Source of the DNA: Mytilus californianus
Lineage: Eukaryota > Mollusca > Bivalvia > Mytilida > Mytilidae
DNA: 64,000 nucleotides
Assembly (NCBI RefSeq): GCF_021869535.1
Contig: NW_026262581.1
Coordinates: forward strand, 75,669,955-75,733,954
Direction of reading: 5' to 3'
A model generated the notes under the pieces. The model had not been told where the DNA came from and made no database searches. It saw nothing but the letters and a program-made list of their open reading frames with translations. This document shows, piece after piece, positions 24,536 to 51,800 of this stretch. Within the stretch, counting starts at the first letter, position 1. Every line of letters begins with the position of its first letter. The translations under genes and the position numbers were made by a program.

Positions 24536-24869
24536 TCATACAAAACTGAATGAACAAGTTTTCCAGAATTAGCTCAAAACCATAAAGGTAGTTTAAAAAA
24601 AATAAAAAGTGAACCATCAGCAATATACTAATCTACAACTTTCAAGGTCAAATGACACCTGTCAGATGCACATGTACTCCTTATAATGAAGTTATGTTTT
24701 TTGGTTGACATTCCATGTTTAAATTTTTGAGAAATGGACAAAAACAAAAAGTGTGAATATGATGCATTGAGGGATTGCTGTTTAAAATCCAAAGACAAAT
24801 TAAATCGATATTCAGGACATCATCGTAATGAGAAATGAATATGATTCATGACACCCTGAGCCAGAATTT

Positions 24870-25110
24870 TAACTTGATAGTTGCTAGTTCACAAGGTTCA
24901 CAGGAAGACTTGTCACCCTACCTGGACACATTATTCAGAGAGTTGCCCAGTCTTTGCTATTACTCCTAAATGCTTAGCTAAGAAGCAACAAATATTAATT
25001 TAATAAGTCTTGTTTGACCTAGCCTGGAATGAAACCAACAACTTCCCACACTTGAGGTGAGTAAGCTACCATGAGACCACTGAGTCAATGTGTGAATATG
25101 AGATCAAAAC
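24870..25110 (-). mobile_element. tRNA-derived SINE, second family, copy a
   Basis: On the minus strand the head reads GTGGTCTCATGGTAGCTTAC (A-box-like), then GTTGTTGGTTTCATTCC (B-box-like), then a body with TTGCTTCTTAGC and TAATGTGTCCAGGTAGGGTG. Homologous to 25180-25390 and to a plus-strand copy at 34496-34730. Confidence 0.6.
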
Positions 25111-25179
25111 CATATGATACATGTCCAAAAGACATACAGCAAATCCACATATAAAATATAATGTACATGTGTTTGGATA

Positions 25180-25390
25180 ATTACTGAGGAAAGTTCACTT
25201 GGTCTGCAGAAGACATGTCACCCTCTCTTACACATTATTCTGATTTTTGACCAGTAATTGCTCTTGCTCCTAAATACCTAGAGCTATTAGAGAAGCAGCA
25301 AATTATATTTTTCAAGTCATTGGTTTGACCTGGCCTGGGAGCAAAACCACGACCTGCAGCACTCTTGTGATTATGACAAACATATATATT
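25180..25390 (-). mobile_element. tRNA-derived SINE, second family, copy b (head eroded)
   Basis: Shares the body blocks 'caaattatatttttcaagtc', 'gtttgacctggcctggga' and 'agacatgtcaccctctctta' with copy a. The A-box region is degraded. Confidence 0.5.
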
Positions 25391-25704
25391 CACGGAAAAT
25401 GCCCATACCAAATAAAGTTTACATGTCTTGCATAATAATTACGGAAATAGCCAGAAAAAAAACCTGACCACAGGAGTATGAAAATTAGGCAAGATAAACA
25501 TTCATATCTTTCATAAATCCCCTTACCAAATATTGTATCTACCAAAGTTAATAAGGAACAGACCCAATCCGGAAATCTTTACCTGGCCGTGAGAAATAAA
25601 AAAAAAAAAAATAAATCAACACCACTTAATGTATGTAAGATGGAAATATACCCACATTCCAAATACTGTTGACCTGTCATGTATAGTCACCAAAAATATA
25701 TATT

Positions 25705-25912
25705 GTGGATTCATTTATTTTTATTGGTATTAATATTCATGGATTGAGGGAAAATTGTATCATCCTGGATATACTTGATTTTGCTGGAATGGAAATTCTT
25801 AATACAAGCCTACAGCAAATTTTGTTGTTGAGTATTTGAATTTGTAGTTCATCTTTACCCATGAAATCAACAAAAATTAGCATACCACGAATAATAATGA
25901 ATCCACAGTGTA
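25705..25912. mobile_element. Palindromic MITE, copy 2
   Basis: It opens TTGTGGATTCATTTATTTTT and closes ACGAATAATAATGAATCCAC AGTG, homologous to 21528-21745 with interior divergence. Confidence 0.75.
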
Positions 25913-26224
25913 TTATTCAGGCTTAACCTGTCTACTGGAGCATTGAAATGATATACTATATTCTGACATCGAACTCAAACCTCTTTTAAACTGAGTTTTA
26001 CTGTGCGTATTGCTGTGTGTTTGTTTATTCTACATTGGCTAGAGGTATAGGGGGAGGGTTGAGATCTCACAAAACATGTTTAACCCCGCCGCATTTTTGC
26101 ACCTGTCCCAAGTCAGGAGCCTCTGGCCTTTGTTAATCTTGTATGTTTTTTAATTTTAGTTCATTTATATGTTTTGGAGTTTAGTGTGAAGTCCATTTTC
26201 ATTTAACTAGTACACATTTTTGTT

Positions 26225-26385
26225 TAGGGGCCAGCTGAAGCCTGCCTCTGGGTGCAGGATTTTCTCGCTGTGTTGAAGACCCATTGGTGGCCTTCAGCTG
26301 TTTTCTGCTCATTGGTTGGGTTGTTGTCTCTTTGACACATTCCCCATTTCCTTTCTCAATTTTATGTCAGAGAGATTGATACTTA
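26225..26385 (+). repeat. Short dispersed repeat ('GGGCCAGCTGAAG...CCCCATTTCC')
   Basis: It opens TTTAGGGGCCAGCTGAAGCC and ends TTGACACATTCCCCATTTCC. I recognise this as a common short repeat in mussel DNA. The small ORF over it is not a gene. Confidence 0.55.
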
Positions 26386-26684
26386 TACCAATAAATCTAC
26401 ATACCAATATGTTTCTGCCTTGTATATTTACTGGAAGTCAGGTAAGAAAGAATAAAATCTTGAAGATTCAAGGAACACTGAAGCATGAACAAGAGGTAAG
26501 GTGAGATCTCAGAGTGTCTAACACATTCTTATTATAGACTTGTAAACTCCAAATAAATCTTCATGAAAGAGAAGAAAAGATATTAAAGTATTTGCAATTG
26601 TTAACACTGCAACTTCAACAGCCAGAAAAGTAATACCATTGCCTCTTCACATCCACATAAAAAACAACAGACATAAATAAATAA

Positions 26685-26945
26685 ATCAAGAATGTGTCCA
26701 TGGGACACAGATGATGCCTCTGCTTTATATTACGTTATAAAGGGAAATAACTCAAAAATCGTAAAAGTGACGCAACCCAAATTCAAACTTGATCCGTGTT
26801 GTGTGGTTAAAAGCATTGTGTATGAGTTTCATAACATTTGGTTAAGGTAAACTAAAGTTAGAGAACGAAACTAATTTTGGGACATATGGACGGACAAGGG
26901 TAACACTTAATACCCCCTCCGCTGCGGCTGGGGCATATAAATACT
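26685..26945 (+). repeat. Dispersed repeat ('AAGAATGTGTCCATGGGACA...GGGGCATATAAATA')
   Basis: It opens AAGAATGTGTCCATGGGACA CAGATGATGCC and closes CCGCTGCGGCTGGGGCATAT. It looks like an inverted, shortened member of the 58695-59675 family, sharing the ends GTGTCCA and GGGGCAT. Confidence 0.6.
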
Positions 26946-27301
26946 GGCCACTCAACAAACAGCACCATACACCAACAACTAATTATTTTAAAAGTAAGAA
27001 AACAAATCAGGAAAGAGTAAATGTATGGAAAAAACAATCCAGATATGACCAGGTTATGCCTAGATTTACTTGTCCTGGGGTGAAGGCAGCTAGATATTTA
27101 GAAAACTGGGCGAAAATACTAACTGAACTTATACATGTAGCTTCTTGTCTTCATTGGTTGTTAAAAGAAAAATGAGACATTTTTTTCATAAATCATATTT
27201 AAAATAAATTATTATTCATACATGTAAAGTCAATAAAAGTGTATAAAAACAAGATATCACTTGGGCGGAATGTGTCTCTGTCAAAAGTTTTATCACAGAT
27301 T

Positions 27302-43646
<16,345 letters not shown>

Positions 43647-43699
43647 TTTTATTGGAAGAAACGCAAATATATTAAATTTAACTATACATAGGTTGTGGG

Positions 43700-44620
43700 G
43701 GGTAACACGAATGACCGAATAACACTTGAAATTTTAATATTAGCACATATTGGTGACTTTTAAACATTGATTATTAAATAATATTATATCATAAGTGTAT
43801 TTTATAACTTAAAAATGATTAACAGGAAGCAGGTAAGTTCATAAAGATCGTTTTAAATTTATTGTGTACATCCAATATGGCGACCATTGTGATTTCCTTG
43901 GTAGCCATGCTGGATGTACACACTATATTTAAAATAATCTTTATGAACTTACCTGCTTTCTGTAAATCAGTTTTAAGTTATAAAATACATTAATAATATA
44001 CTATCATTTAATATGAGGCAGGCGTTACCTGTGAAAGGGGACGAAGTCTGTATGAATTATTTTTTTTAATTCAAACATTTTTTACATGACTTCAAAATCT
44101 GTTCAAAAAAGAAACGGAAATACCCTTACGTTTCCGATTTCGGTTCTGTTGTTCGGAATTTTAGTTGTGACGTTATTTATGTTATGACGTCATATTCAAT
44201 GTAAACAAAGAAACGCTATCAGGTAACGTTTTTTCATATCAAGCCATTCAAGGAATTATTAAAAATGGAATTGGTATTGCGTTCCTTCCTATATTTTACT
44301 AGACTGATAAATATATATTTTACTCAAAGACTCATGCAAACGAGACCGGAAAAAGGAAGTAGATTTCTGCGGGAAAATAAAAAAGTCTGAAAATAAAAAG
44401 TTAATGATTTTGAGTACATTAGTACAATGAAAATTTCAGGAAATTTTCCCGATTTTTTTTTTTTTTTTTTTTTTATTGATTTTTCTACCGTAATAGGGGA
44501 CTTCGTCCCCTTATTAATCAATGTTTAAAAGTCACCAATATGTGAATATATTAAAATTTCAGGTGTTATTCGGTCATTACAAGTGTTATTCTGATAATAA
44601 CGGTGTTATTCGGTCATTTG
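43700..44620. mobile_element. Fold-back element with about 64-bp inverted arms and an inner palindrome
   Basis: Arms at 43710-43773 and 44515-44578 are near-complementary (left AATGACCGAATAACACTTGA, right its complement with small changes). Inside, 43785-43875 pairs with 43910-44000 around a short centre (GGAAGCAGGTAAGTTCATAA / TTATGAACTTACCTGCTTTC). GTGTTATTCGGTCATT is repeated at the right end. It begins about 60 bases upstream of the DRC11 start codon. Confidence 0.8.
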
Positions 44621-44642
44621 AGGTACCTGGTTGTGGGACCCA

Positions 44643-44682
44643 TAAAGTAAAAGAAGGCATTATTGGGCCTTCTTTTACTTTA
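44643..44682. repeat. Perfect 16-bp hairpin
   Basis: TAAAGTAAAAGAAGGC and its exact complement are separated by eight bases. GGTACC flanks it on both sides (44620s and 44686). Confidence 0.8.
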
Positions 44683-44739
44683 GGGGTACCAACATTTTTT
44701 GGGGTTTTACTTTCACTGTTTCAGGGTCCTGGTCCATAA

Positions 44740-45354
44740 AAGTACTTTTTTTGTAATATTAAATATTACTTCTTTACCTGTTGTAAGTGTATTAAATTTC
44801 TTGACTACTGTGCATGCGTTTTGAAAAATCCTGGGAATATTTATAAACAAATATGAATATAGTGCAATACAAACCCTTACCAAAGATAAAACATGCGATA
44901 CTTTGGTATTTTAAGGCAATTACTGACTTTGCAATTTCAAATTTTCATATAACTTAGAACTTAGTGGATAAACAAACCTGTGAGACATCCTTAAACTACC
45001 AGAAAAATAATGCAGAATAAATTTTACGCCATATTGTTTGTGTTTCTATAACAACGTTAAAATCTCGTTTACAAATCCTTGCCGAGATTATGAATTGTCA
45101 TCGATCTTGGTCATATTACCGTTTTTGTCACCGATTATTCTTGATAGCTGACAAGACATTTATCGACTAGGAAGGTCATTTTCGAGACTAGGAACTTGTT
45201 TTCATCTTAATAATTGAGAGATATATAGAAAAGGTTTGTGTCTCTGTAAAAATAATAAGTATCAGGACAAGTCGCCCACTAATAATCAAGACAACTCGCC
45301 AACTATTGAAGAAATGTTTCACACTAAACAAATATGACATTCATTCATCTATGT
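44740..45354. other. Spacer between DRC11 and BCAP31 regions, no gene seen
   Basis: AT-rich; nothing recognised. Confidence 0.35.
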
Positions 45355-45389
45355 CTCAGTTGATTAGTGAATTTCACTAATCAACTGAG
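45355..45389. repeat. Perfect 15-bp hairpin
   Basis: CTCAGTTGATTAGTG and its exact complement with a five-base AATTT loop, just outside the left end of the 45413-47247 element. Confidence 0.8.
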
Positions 45390-45634
45390 TTATATATGGT
45401 ATCGGGTCCGTTCGCGCCCAATACACGTTCGCACCCTACACGTTCGCACCCCACACGTTCACCCCCTAGGTCCGTTCGCAACCTTTTTTTATTCAAAAAC
45501 CTGATAAATTTTTAGATGTTTTGTAAAATATTTTTATTTTCATAAATAAAAATTCGAGAATTTTTAAATGAATAATTGTTTTAAATTGATTTGATGATTA
45601 ATTATTAAATGTTAATTATGTATGATTACTGCTT

Positions 45635-45808
45635 ATACACCTTATCGCTATTTGGCCGCCATTACTGGACATCACAAAAGTTCCCGTAAAATTTTGACGT
45701 CATAATAGAAAATATCTGACGCAACAATGGAAAAGTGATTGTTGTATGACGTCAAAAGTTCAAGCGGGACAGATTCTCGGGTCAAGCGGGAATAGCGATA
45801 AGGTGTAT
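45635..45808. mobile_element. 174-bp MITE with 18-bp perfect inverted repeats
   Basis: ATACACCTTATCGCTATT at the left, exact complement at the right. Reading the ends as TA|CACC...GGTG|TA would fit a TA duplication as in Tc1/mariner-type MITEs. Nested in 45413-47247. Confidence 0.8.
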
Positions 45809-45832
45809 TGGTATTTATACACAGCCTAATAT

Positions 45833-46455
45833 CAGAGTTCGCGAAAACTTATTTTGACCCGTCGGTCATGGGACCGACAAAGCATGATTATTTGTCAGTC
45901 CTACAAAATTTTAGCCAGTCCTACAAAATCTGTCAATTTTATCCTGAAATAAAATAAATAACATATTTTATCGAAAAATAACTTTATTAATATTAGTTTT
46001 ATTCTTCGCACCCACAGGCAAATTAACAATGAAGGACCAGTTCAGGTCTTCTGATTGTTCTTATTTAAAGTCATCTTCACTATCCATTTTATCATCTGAA
46101 TCGATTTCTCGGCTGTTACAGTATTTGTTTGCTCCATTGTAGGGTTCAATCGCTGATTGTTTGCCAGGGATGGCTCTATGAACAAATTTAGTAGGCCACG
46201 TGTAGATCGCCGCTTTGGTTTGTTTATAAAAAACCCGTAAACCAGTACCGGTAATTGGCAGCGGGTACATCTGATAACCGATGTAAACACTTATTGGAAA
46301 CAGTTGCGGTACATCTAATAACCGATGTAAAAAAGTGCCGAAATATGCACTACAACGGCCTTTTTTACATTGGTCATCGGGACCGGCACTAGCTTTCAAA
46401 ATACTGGTCCGAGCCTCATTTTGACCGACAGGACCGACCATTTTCGCGAACTCTG
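45833..46455. mobile_element. 623-bp inverted-repeat element with 7-bp target duplication
   Basis: Ends CAGAGTTCGCGAAAA and TTTTCGCGAACTCTG, flanked by identical CTAATAT at 45826-45832 and 46456-46462. Subterminal GACCGACA/TCGGTC words recur. The minus-strand frames inside are not recognisable. Nested in 45413-47247. Confidence 0.78.
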
Positions 46456-46619
46456 CTAATATGATGTTATTGTTGAGTGTTTAAAAATCATGATTGTTTT
46501 AACTTGCTTTAAAAGTAAATACTGGCTTACTGCATGTATTTAGCTTGGTATGAGTAAAACTTTGAAGATTTTAAATAAAAAACATGAAAGATAATTGTTT
46601 TTAACAGCTTGGCTCCTTT

Positions 46620-47100
46620 GATCTCATGTGTGTCAGAATCTCACTTTATTCATAAACAATGAAAAAAAATATTTATAGCAATACACTATCCAAAACATAA
46701 TTACGAATTATTCAACACATAAAAAAAACGTTGTCAGAATCCCATTTCCTTTTGAAACAATAAAAAAGAAATATTTATAGCAATACACTAACCAAAACAT
46801 GATTAAGATTTTATCAACACCTAAAAAAACGTTGTCAGAATCTCACTTTATTTAGAAACAATGAAAAAAATAATTTATATATATATATAGAGCAATACAC
46901 TTACCTAAACATGATTAAAAATTATTCAACACAAAAATAAAATACTGGTCGTCAGAATCTCACTTTATTTAAAAACAATGAACAAAAAATGTTTATAGCA
47001 ATACATTTACCAGGACACAAAAAAAACCTTGTCAGAATCTCACTTTATTAAGAAACAATGAAAAAATATATAGTTATAGCAATACACTTACCAAAACTCG
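46620..47100. repeat. Tandem repeat, five units of about 80-105 bp
   Basis: GTCAGAATCTCACTTTATTN, AAACAATGAAAAAAA and ATAGCAATACACTTACCAAA recur in the same order near 46632, 46735, 46835, 46930 and 47030. Confidence 0.82.
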
Positions 47101-47561
47101 TTTACAAATTATTAAACACAAAACCAATAAAAATTGGGCGCGAACGTGTAGGGTGCGAACGGACTTTGGGTGCGAACGTGTAGGGTGCGAAAGTGAAAGG
47201 GGGCGAACGTGCATGGGGGCGAACGTGATTGGGAGCGAACGGACCCGGATTCTGAATATATAGTGGTCTCATTTTGTCAATTTTTGAATGTAGTCTTGTA
47301 GACACTCCTTGACGTTCAGTTTCAAAGTTTCAAGTATGTACTGTTAAAATGTTATAAATGGTTTAAATTAGTTGTAGAGTAGTGGGCACATGCTGGCTGC
47401 TTGAAGTGGTTTCTCATTGGGGTCTAAGCGTGACACGTGAAAGTCAAATTATTGTGCCATGAAAATGGGAATTGAAGTATAATGGTTTACGGGAAATTAC
47501 AAAAAAATGAGAATTGCTTACGTACATAGTGTAAGTGGGTGGGATACGGGAATTCTAATCG

Positions 47562-48258
47562 ATTCGGCACCTAGTCAAATAGGGACCTTGTTAATTCGGC
47601 ACCCGAGGTAGTTATTTTGATGCCCACAATAAACATTATGTTTTGCAAGTCAAATATTGAGGACTCAGTTTTTTCCATACCTTTTTCCATACCTTTTTCC
47701 ATATTTTCGATGTGTCAACGTATATTTGTCACAGAAAACAGAAGTTCCAATGACAACTTTGTTATAAACAATGTCACAATATCTGTTCCTATTTGAACTT
47801 ATATTATAAAGTAATAGGAACTTCTATTTCATGACAACTGCCCATTGCTATTAAACATAAAAAATGGGTGCCGACGTTATTCATTTTATACAAGTAGACA
47901 GGATGTCATACGCAACTATTTTCAGCACCTGCAGTGCGCATGCTTTAAATTGGGCCAAAATAGGTATCGATTAATTGACAATAGATTATTAAAGGAAATC
48001 TTTAATTTTGATTAGCTGTCAGTAAATAAAAATTAATTTCTTTTTCATAATAAAAATATCTCAAAAAGAATCAAAAAAGTATTTTCCCAAAATACATTTA
48101 ATAAAAAGGAAAGAAAAGGTAAAAATAATATTAGGTGCCAAATTGACTAACCAAATGACGAAATGAATTTAAATAGGTGCTGATTTGACTAGATACTGAT
48201 TTAACCAGGTGCTGAAATGACCTATAAGTGGCGAATTGATCAGGTGCCGATTTGACTT
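47562..48258. mobile_element. Element with repeated TCGGCACC / GGTGCCGA boxes at its ends
   Basis: Left: ATTCGGCACCTAGTCAAAT and ATTCGGCACCCGAG. Right, inverted: AGGTGCCAAATTGACTA, AGGTGCTGATTTGACTAG, AGGTGCTGAAATGACC and AGGTGCCGATTTGAC within 130 bases. Architecture parallels 45413-47247. No coding sequence. Confidence 0.65.
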
Positions 48259-48791
48259 GTTGGAAATTTAACCACTGGTCCTGGTGTTATGGAAAGGGAA
48301 CAGGTGGTGACAAGTACTTCTACAACACTATTCATGATTTTATTCATCAATAAAACATGACCGGTAAACATCAATGAGACAGAGACAACAACATGATTAA
48401 TTACATTCAGTTTAATGTGAAAGCTTTTCCTAGTTCCAAAGAGTATTTTGGAAAAAAATAAAACCCATATATAAATTGATTTCAAATTGTTAAAAAATAG
48501 ATATTGTACATGTTGTAACAGCATTTACATATGCTTGATTGTAGTGCTAGTTGTTTAGAAATGGGATTTATTACACTTTTTGATTAGTTTTTACAGGTAT
48601 GCAGGTAAGCACATAATATTGTCATGATTGTAGTTACATTGTAATGTACACGCTGGAAAGGGAAATAACTCCTGCTGAACATATACCTATAATTTTAGAA
48701 AAATTACATTTAGTTGTTCATGTTTCAGCTAATAAAATAAGTTGCACATATATAAATAGAGAGATAATTATAAAAGTGAGTTTTATTACAG

Positions 48792-48888
48792 CCATGGTTG
48801 GAATACTGTGGTCAGGTATAGCTGGGTATCTATATGCTGAAATAACAATAGCTGCTATACTTTTGTTACCATTTATATCAGCACAGAG
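48792..48888 (+). CDS. BCAP31: BCAP31 alternative first coding exon 1a
   Basis: Acceptor ttattacag|CC then ATG at 48794; donor CAGAG|gtaaga, leaving 2 bases of a split Arg codon. TM1 version contains YLYAEITIAAILLLPFISAQ. Confidence 0.88.
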
Positions 48889-51800
48889 GTAAGAGTGTCA
48901 GCTGTGTATTCCACAGCTTTCACATGTAGAAGTTTAGTTGCATACAAAATACTATTCTGAAGATATTTCACTTTAGAATGGTATTTGCTTAACTTCTCTA
49001 TATAATAACACTTTGATTTTGTCATATTTTCATGATATAAATGTGTCAAATTTAGCTTAAATGAAGAGTAAAAAAATTATACATACTTGTCAATCTAGGC
49101 TGTCAATACCAAAATTTTAAAAAAGGCAACTTGTATAAAAGAAAACATTTGTTGAATTTTGTTTTTCTTGAACAGAAATTTTCAGATTAAAACAACAAAC
49201 ATGTTATGAAAATTTGACATTGTTATAAGCATTTCAGGTTTTAGAGTGCATTTACATGTATATATAATTAATGAGTTGGAAATTAATAATGTACTACAAA
49301 TTCTTTCAACATTGATTTACTTTTTTGACAGTGAAGCATATTTTCATGTATTATATTAACTCTGCAACAATTACATTAATTTGGCTTAATACATTGTATC
49401 TGAAATTCAGATACTTGTAATGTCAGACTGCATTTTTTTTAATAAAACTCATTGAAGGAATTTGGTACAAATAATTCTAACAATGAATGAAATGGATTAT
49501 TATTGTCCCGCATTATGACCTTTAGTTTTCTTCCTGTACAGATTAAACAATGACTGGTTTGATATGGACATCAATTTCTGGGTTTATGTATCTTGAAATA
49601 TTTGTATCGGTAATTTTATTGATACCTTATATTTCCCCATCTAGGTAAGCACTGATCTTTACAGCATACATTAATATTAGTTGCAGCTATGACATGTTGA
49701 CTTCTACAAAGCTCATGGTAAAAATAGAACTGTTTAAAAAGCAATTTAAAAACTAAGAAAAAATACTTGCAGAAATTCGTTCAGATGCCATTTATATAAT
49801 GAGTTACTGCATAGCTGATTATTTTGTGTAGGTGTTAACTTTTGCAGTGGCCAGTGTTAAAAGATATACTTTCCTTTTAATGTCTCTCTTCAAATTGAAG
49901 TGTTGTGATATTTAACATGTTTCATGTATATAAAGATTGAAAACCACCAAAGTTTTATAGAAGTCAATGATGCTTTAAGCAGAATTAGAACATTAACATT
50001 GCATCATGTTCATGAATTATCATTTACACAGAAACATGATTGAATCAGTAATCGGATGAAAGGTGTATGTATCTACATAAAACAAGTGTCATCATTGACA
50101 GATACAAGTATTCACAATTCAAATTTGATTAAGAAAGTGCAAATCAAACCAATAAAACTTATTAAATAGGATACTGATTTTACACCTTTGATCTCCTGCA
50201 TTTTTGATTTTCAATGCCATAATGAAAGTACTCCCAGATTTTCATCCAAGACCCTCTAAACTTTTTTTTATCAACTTCCATTTTCAACATGGAACCAATC
50301 CATAACTGTAACTAACATAACTTAAACAGTAAAATTGACATTCTGTCTGCTTTGATTAAAAAAAAAATGGATGAAAATCAGGACATATTTTCGTTGTGGC
50401 CAAAGTGATTTTATATTTACAAATCTATTGTGAAAGTTAGTTCCTCTGCATTTTTGAACCTGCAGGTGCATGTTAACAGCATTATATTCTGTGTGGTATC
50501 ATGGGCAATAATATTTCATTGTAGTAATATAAAGTATAGAAAGTTAGTATTTTACATGTCAATTGCTTATATCCATTGTCATTTGAAATCTGGTGTATAG
50601 TTGTCTCATTGGCAATCATAACACACCTTATTTTTATAATGTGAAAGGAGTAGGTCCGGTAAGGGCCGATTATGGCCTCAAAATTCAGGTTCATCTGATG
50701 AAAGATTTTGGACACTTTTAAAACACTTAAGTGTCTACTTCAGTTGATTCAATTAGTTTATCTGAAAGATTTGAACTGATTTAGTCATTAAAGACGCTCA
50801 AATTCAAGCTTTAATATGAAAAATCTATCAAATATGCCATAATATGTCACTTTTCAGATGGTTTTTGTCAAAAATGAAAGTGGCTGCATCCGTGTTCATT
50901 CTCAACCTTTATGTATGTTATGTATTATCATCAAATACAACTTACATTTAAATATTAAGAATGAACACAAATGCGGCCACTTCCATTTCAGAAGAAAACC
51001 GTCTAAAAATTAACCAAAATGCTAAAATTTCGAGGTTTCAGTAATTTAGCAAGACTTAATGATGCTAGTACCCGATACATGTGCAATGTATTGTCAAAAA
51101 CAGCCCATGTTTATGTAACAGAAGTATTTTTCTTTCCAATAAATAGCTAAAAATTTAAATTTTTTATAATTTTGTAAAACTGCTATATTTTGGGGCCAAA
51201 AAGGGGTCTTACCGGGCCTACTCCTTTGACAGAAAAAGACACTTTTATCATGCAAAACCAAATTGTTAAGTATAATAACAAATCAAGGGATACCACAATG
51301 TTTTTGCTGTTATGAATTTTTCTTTGCATTTGGTGTTTTTTGCTTAAGATTCTATATATTCAGATGTATATATATATATAAACTGATTTTCTATACTCAA
51401 TATTACACCAATATTACATTCCAATATGTAGAATATTTAGTACCTTGATCACATGCTGGTGTAGAATATCTAGTTCCCTGATCACATGATGGTCTATTTC
51501 AGGCATACCACATCCTAAAATGCTTTGGACTTTCATAGCTTTATTCCTGTATCTGGAGATCTTCCTCTCAGCTATCCTATTAATCCCTTTTATCCCACCA
51601 TCCAGGTAGGTTGGGATATATATTAATGATGTTTGCCATGTATAATGTGAAATAAGTTGTCAACAAATTTCTCAATCTTGTTCACTTTTAATTAATATTT
51701 TATTTATATGGAGATTTTAGTGTTACATCTGATCAATGCTGAATGCATTGAATTAAAAGAATGTGACACAAACATTTAATAAGACAGGAAAGAACCCTCT

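Larger units (their letters stand above)
45413..47247. mobile_element. Inverted-repeat element with multi-box GTTCGC termini
   Basis: Left end CGGGTCCGTTCGCGCCCAAT and right end complement CGGGTCCGTTCGCTCCCAAT. Each terminus (45413-45493; 47136-47247) is a run of about 15-bp boxes built on ACGTTCGCACCC, five at the left and seven at the right, each run bounded by GTCCGTTCGC. No target duplication was identified and no transposase is seen. Two other elements and a tandem array lie inside. Confidence 0.78.

Noticed and set aside
46042-46441. 126-residue ORF on the minus strand
   Set aside because: Lies inside an inverted-repeat element and includes its subterminal GACCGACA words; no recognisable domain.
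48644-48793. Upstream in-frame ATG extending BCAP31 exon 1a
   Set aside because: An acceptor (ttattacag) sits right before the 48794 ATG, the extension has no BAP31 similarity, and the family starts at TM1.
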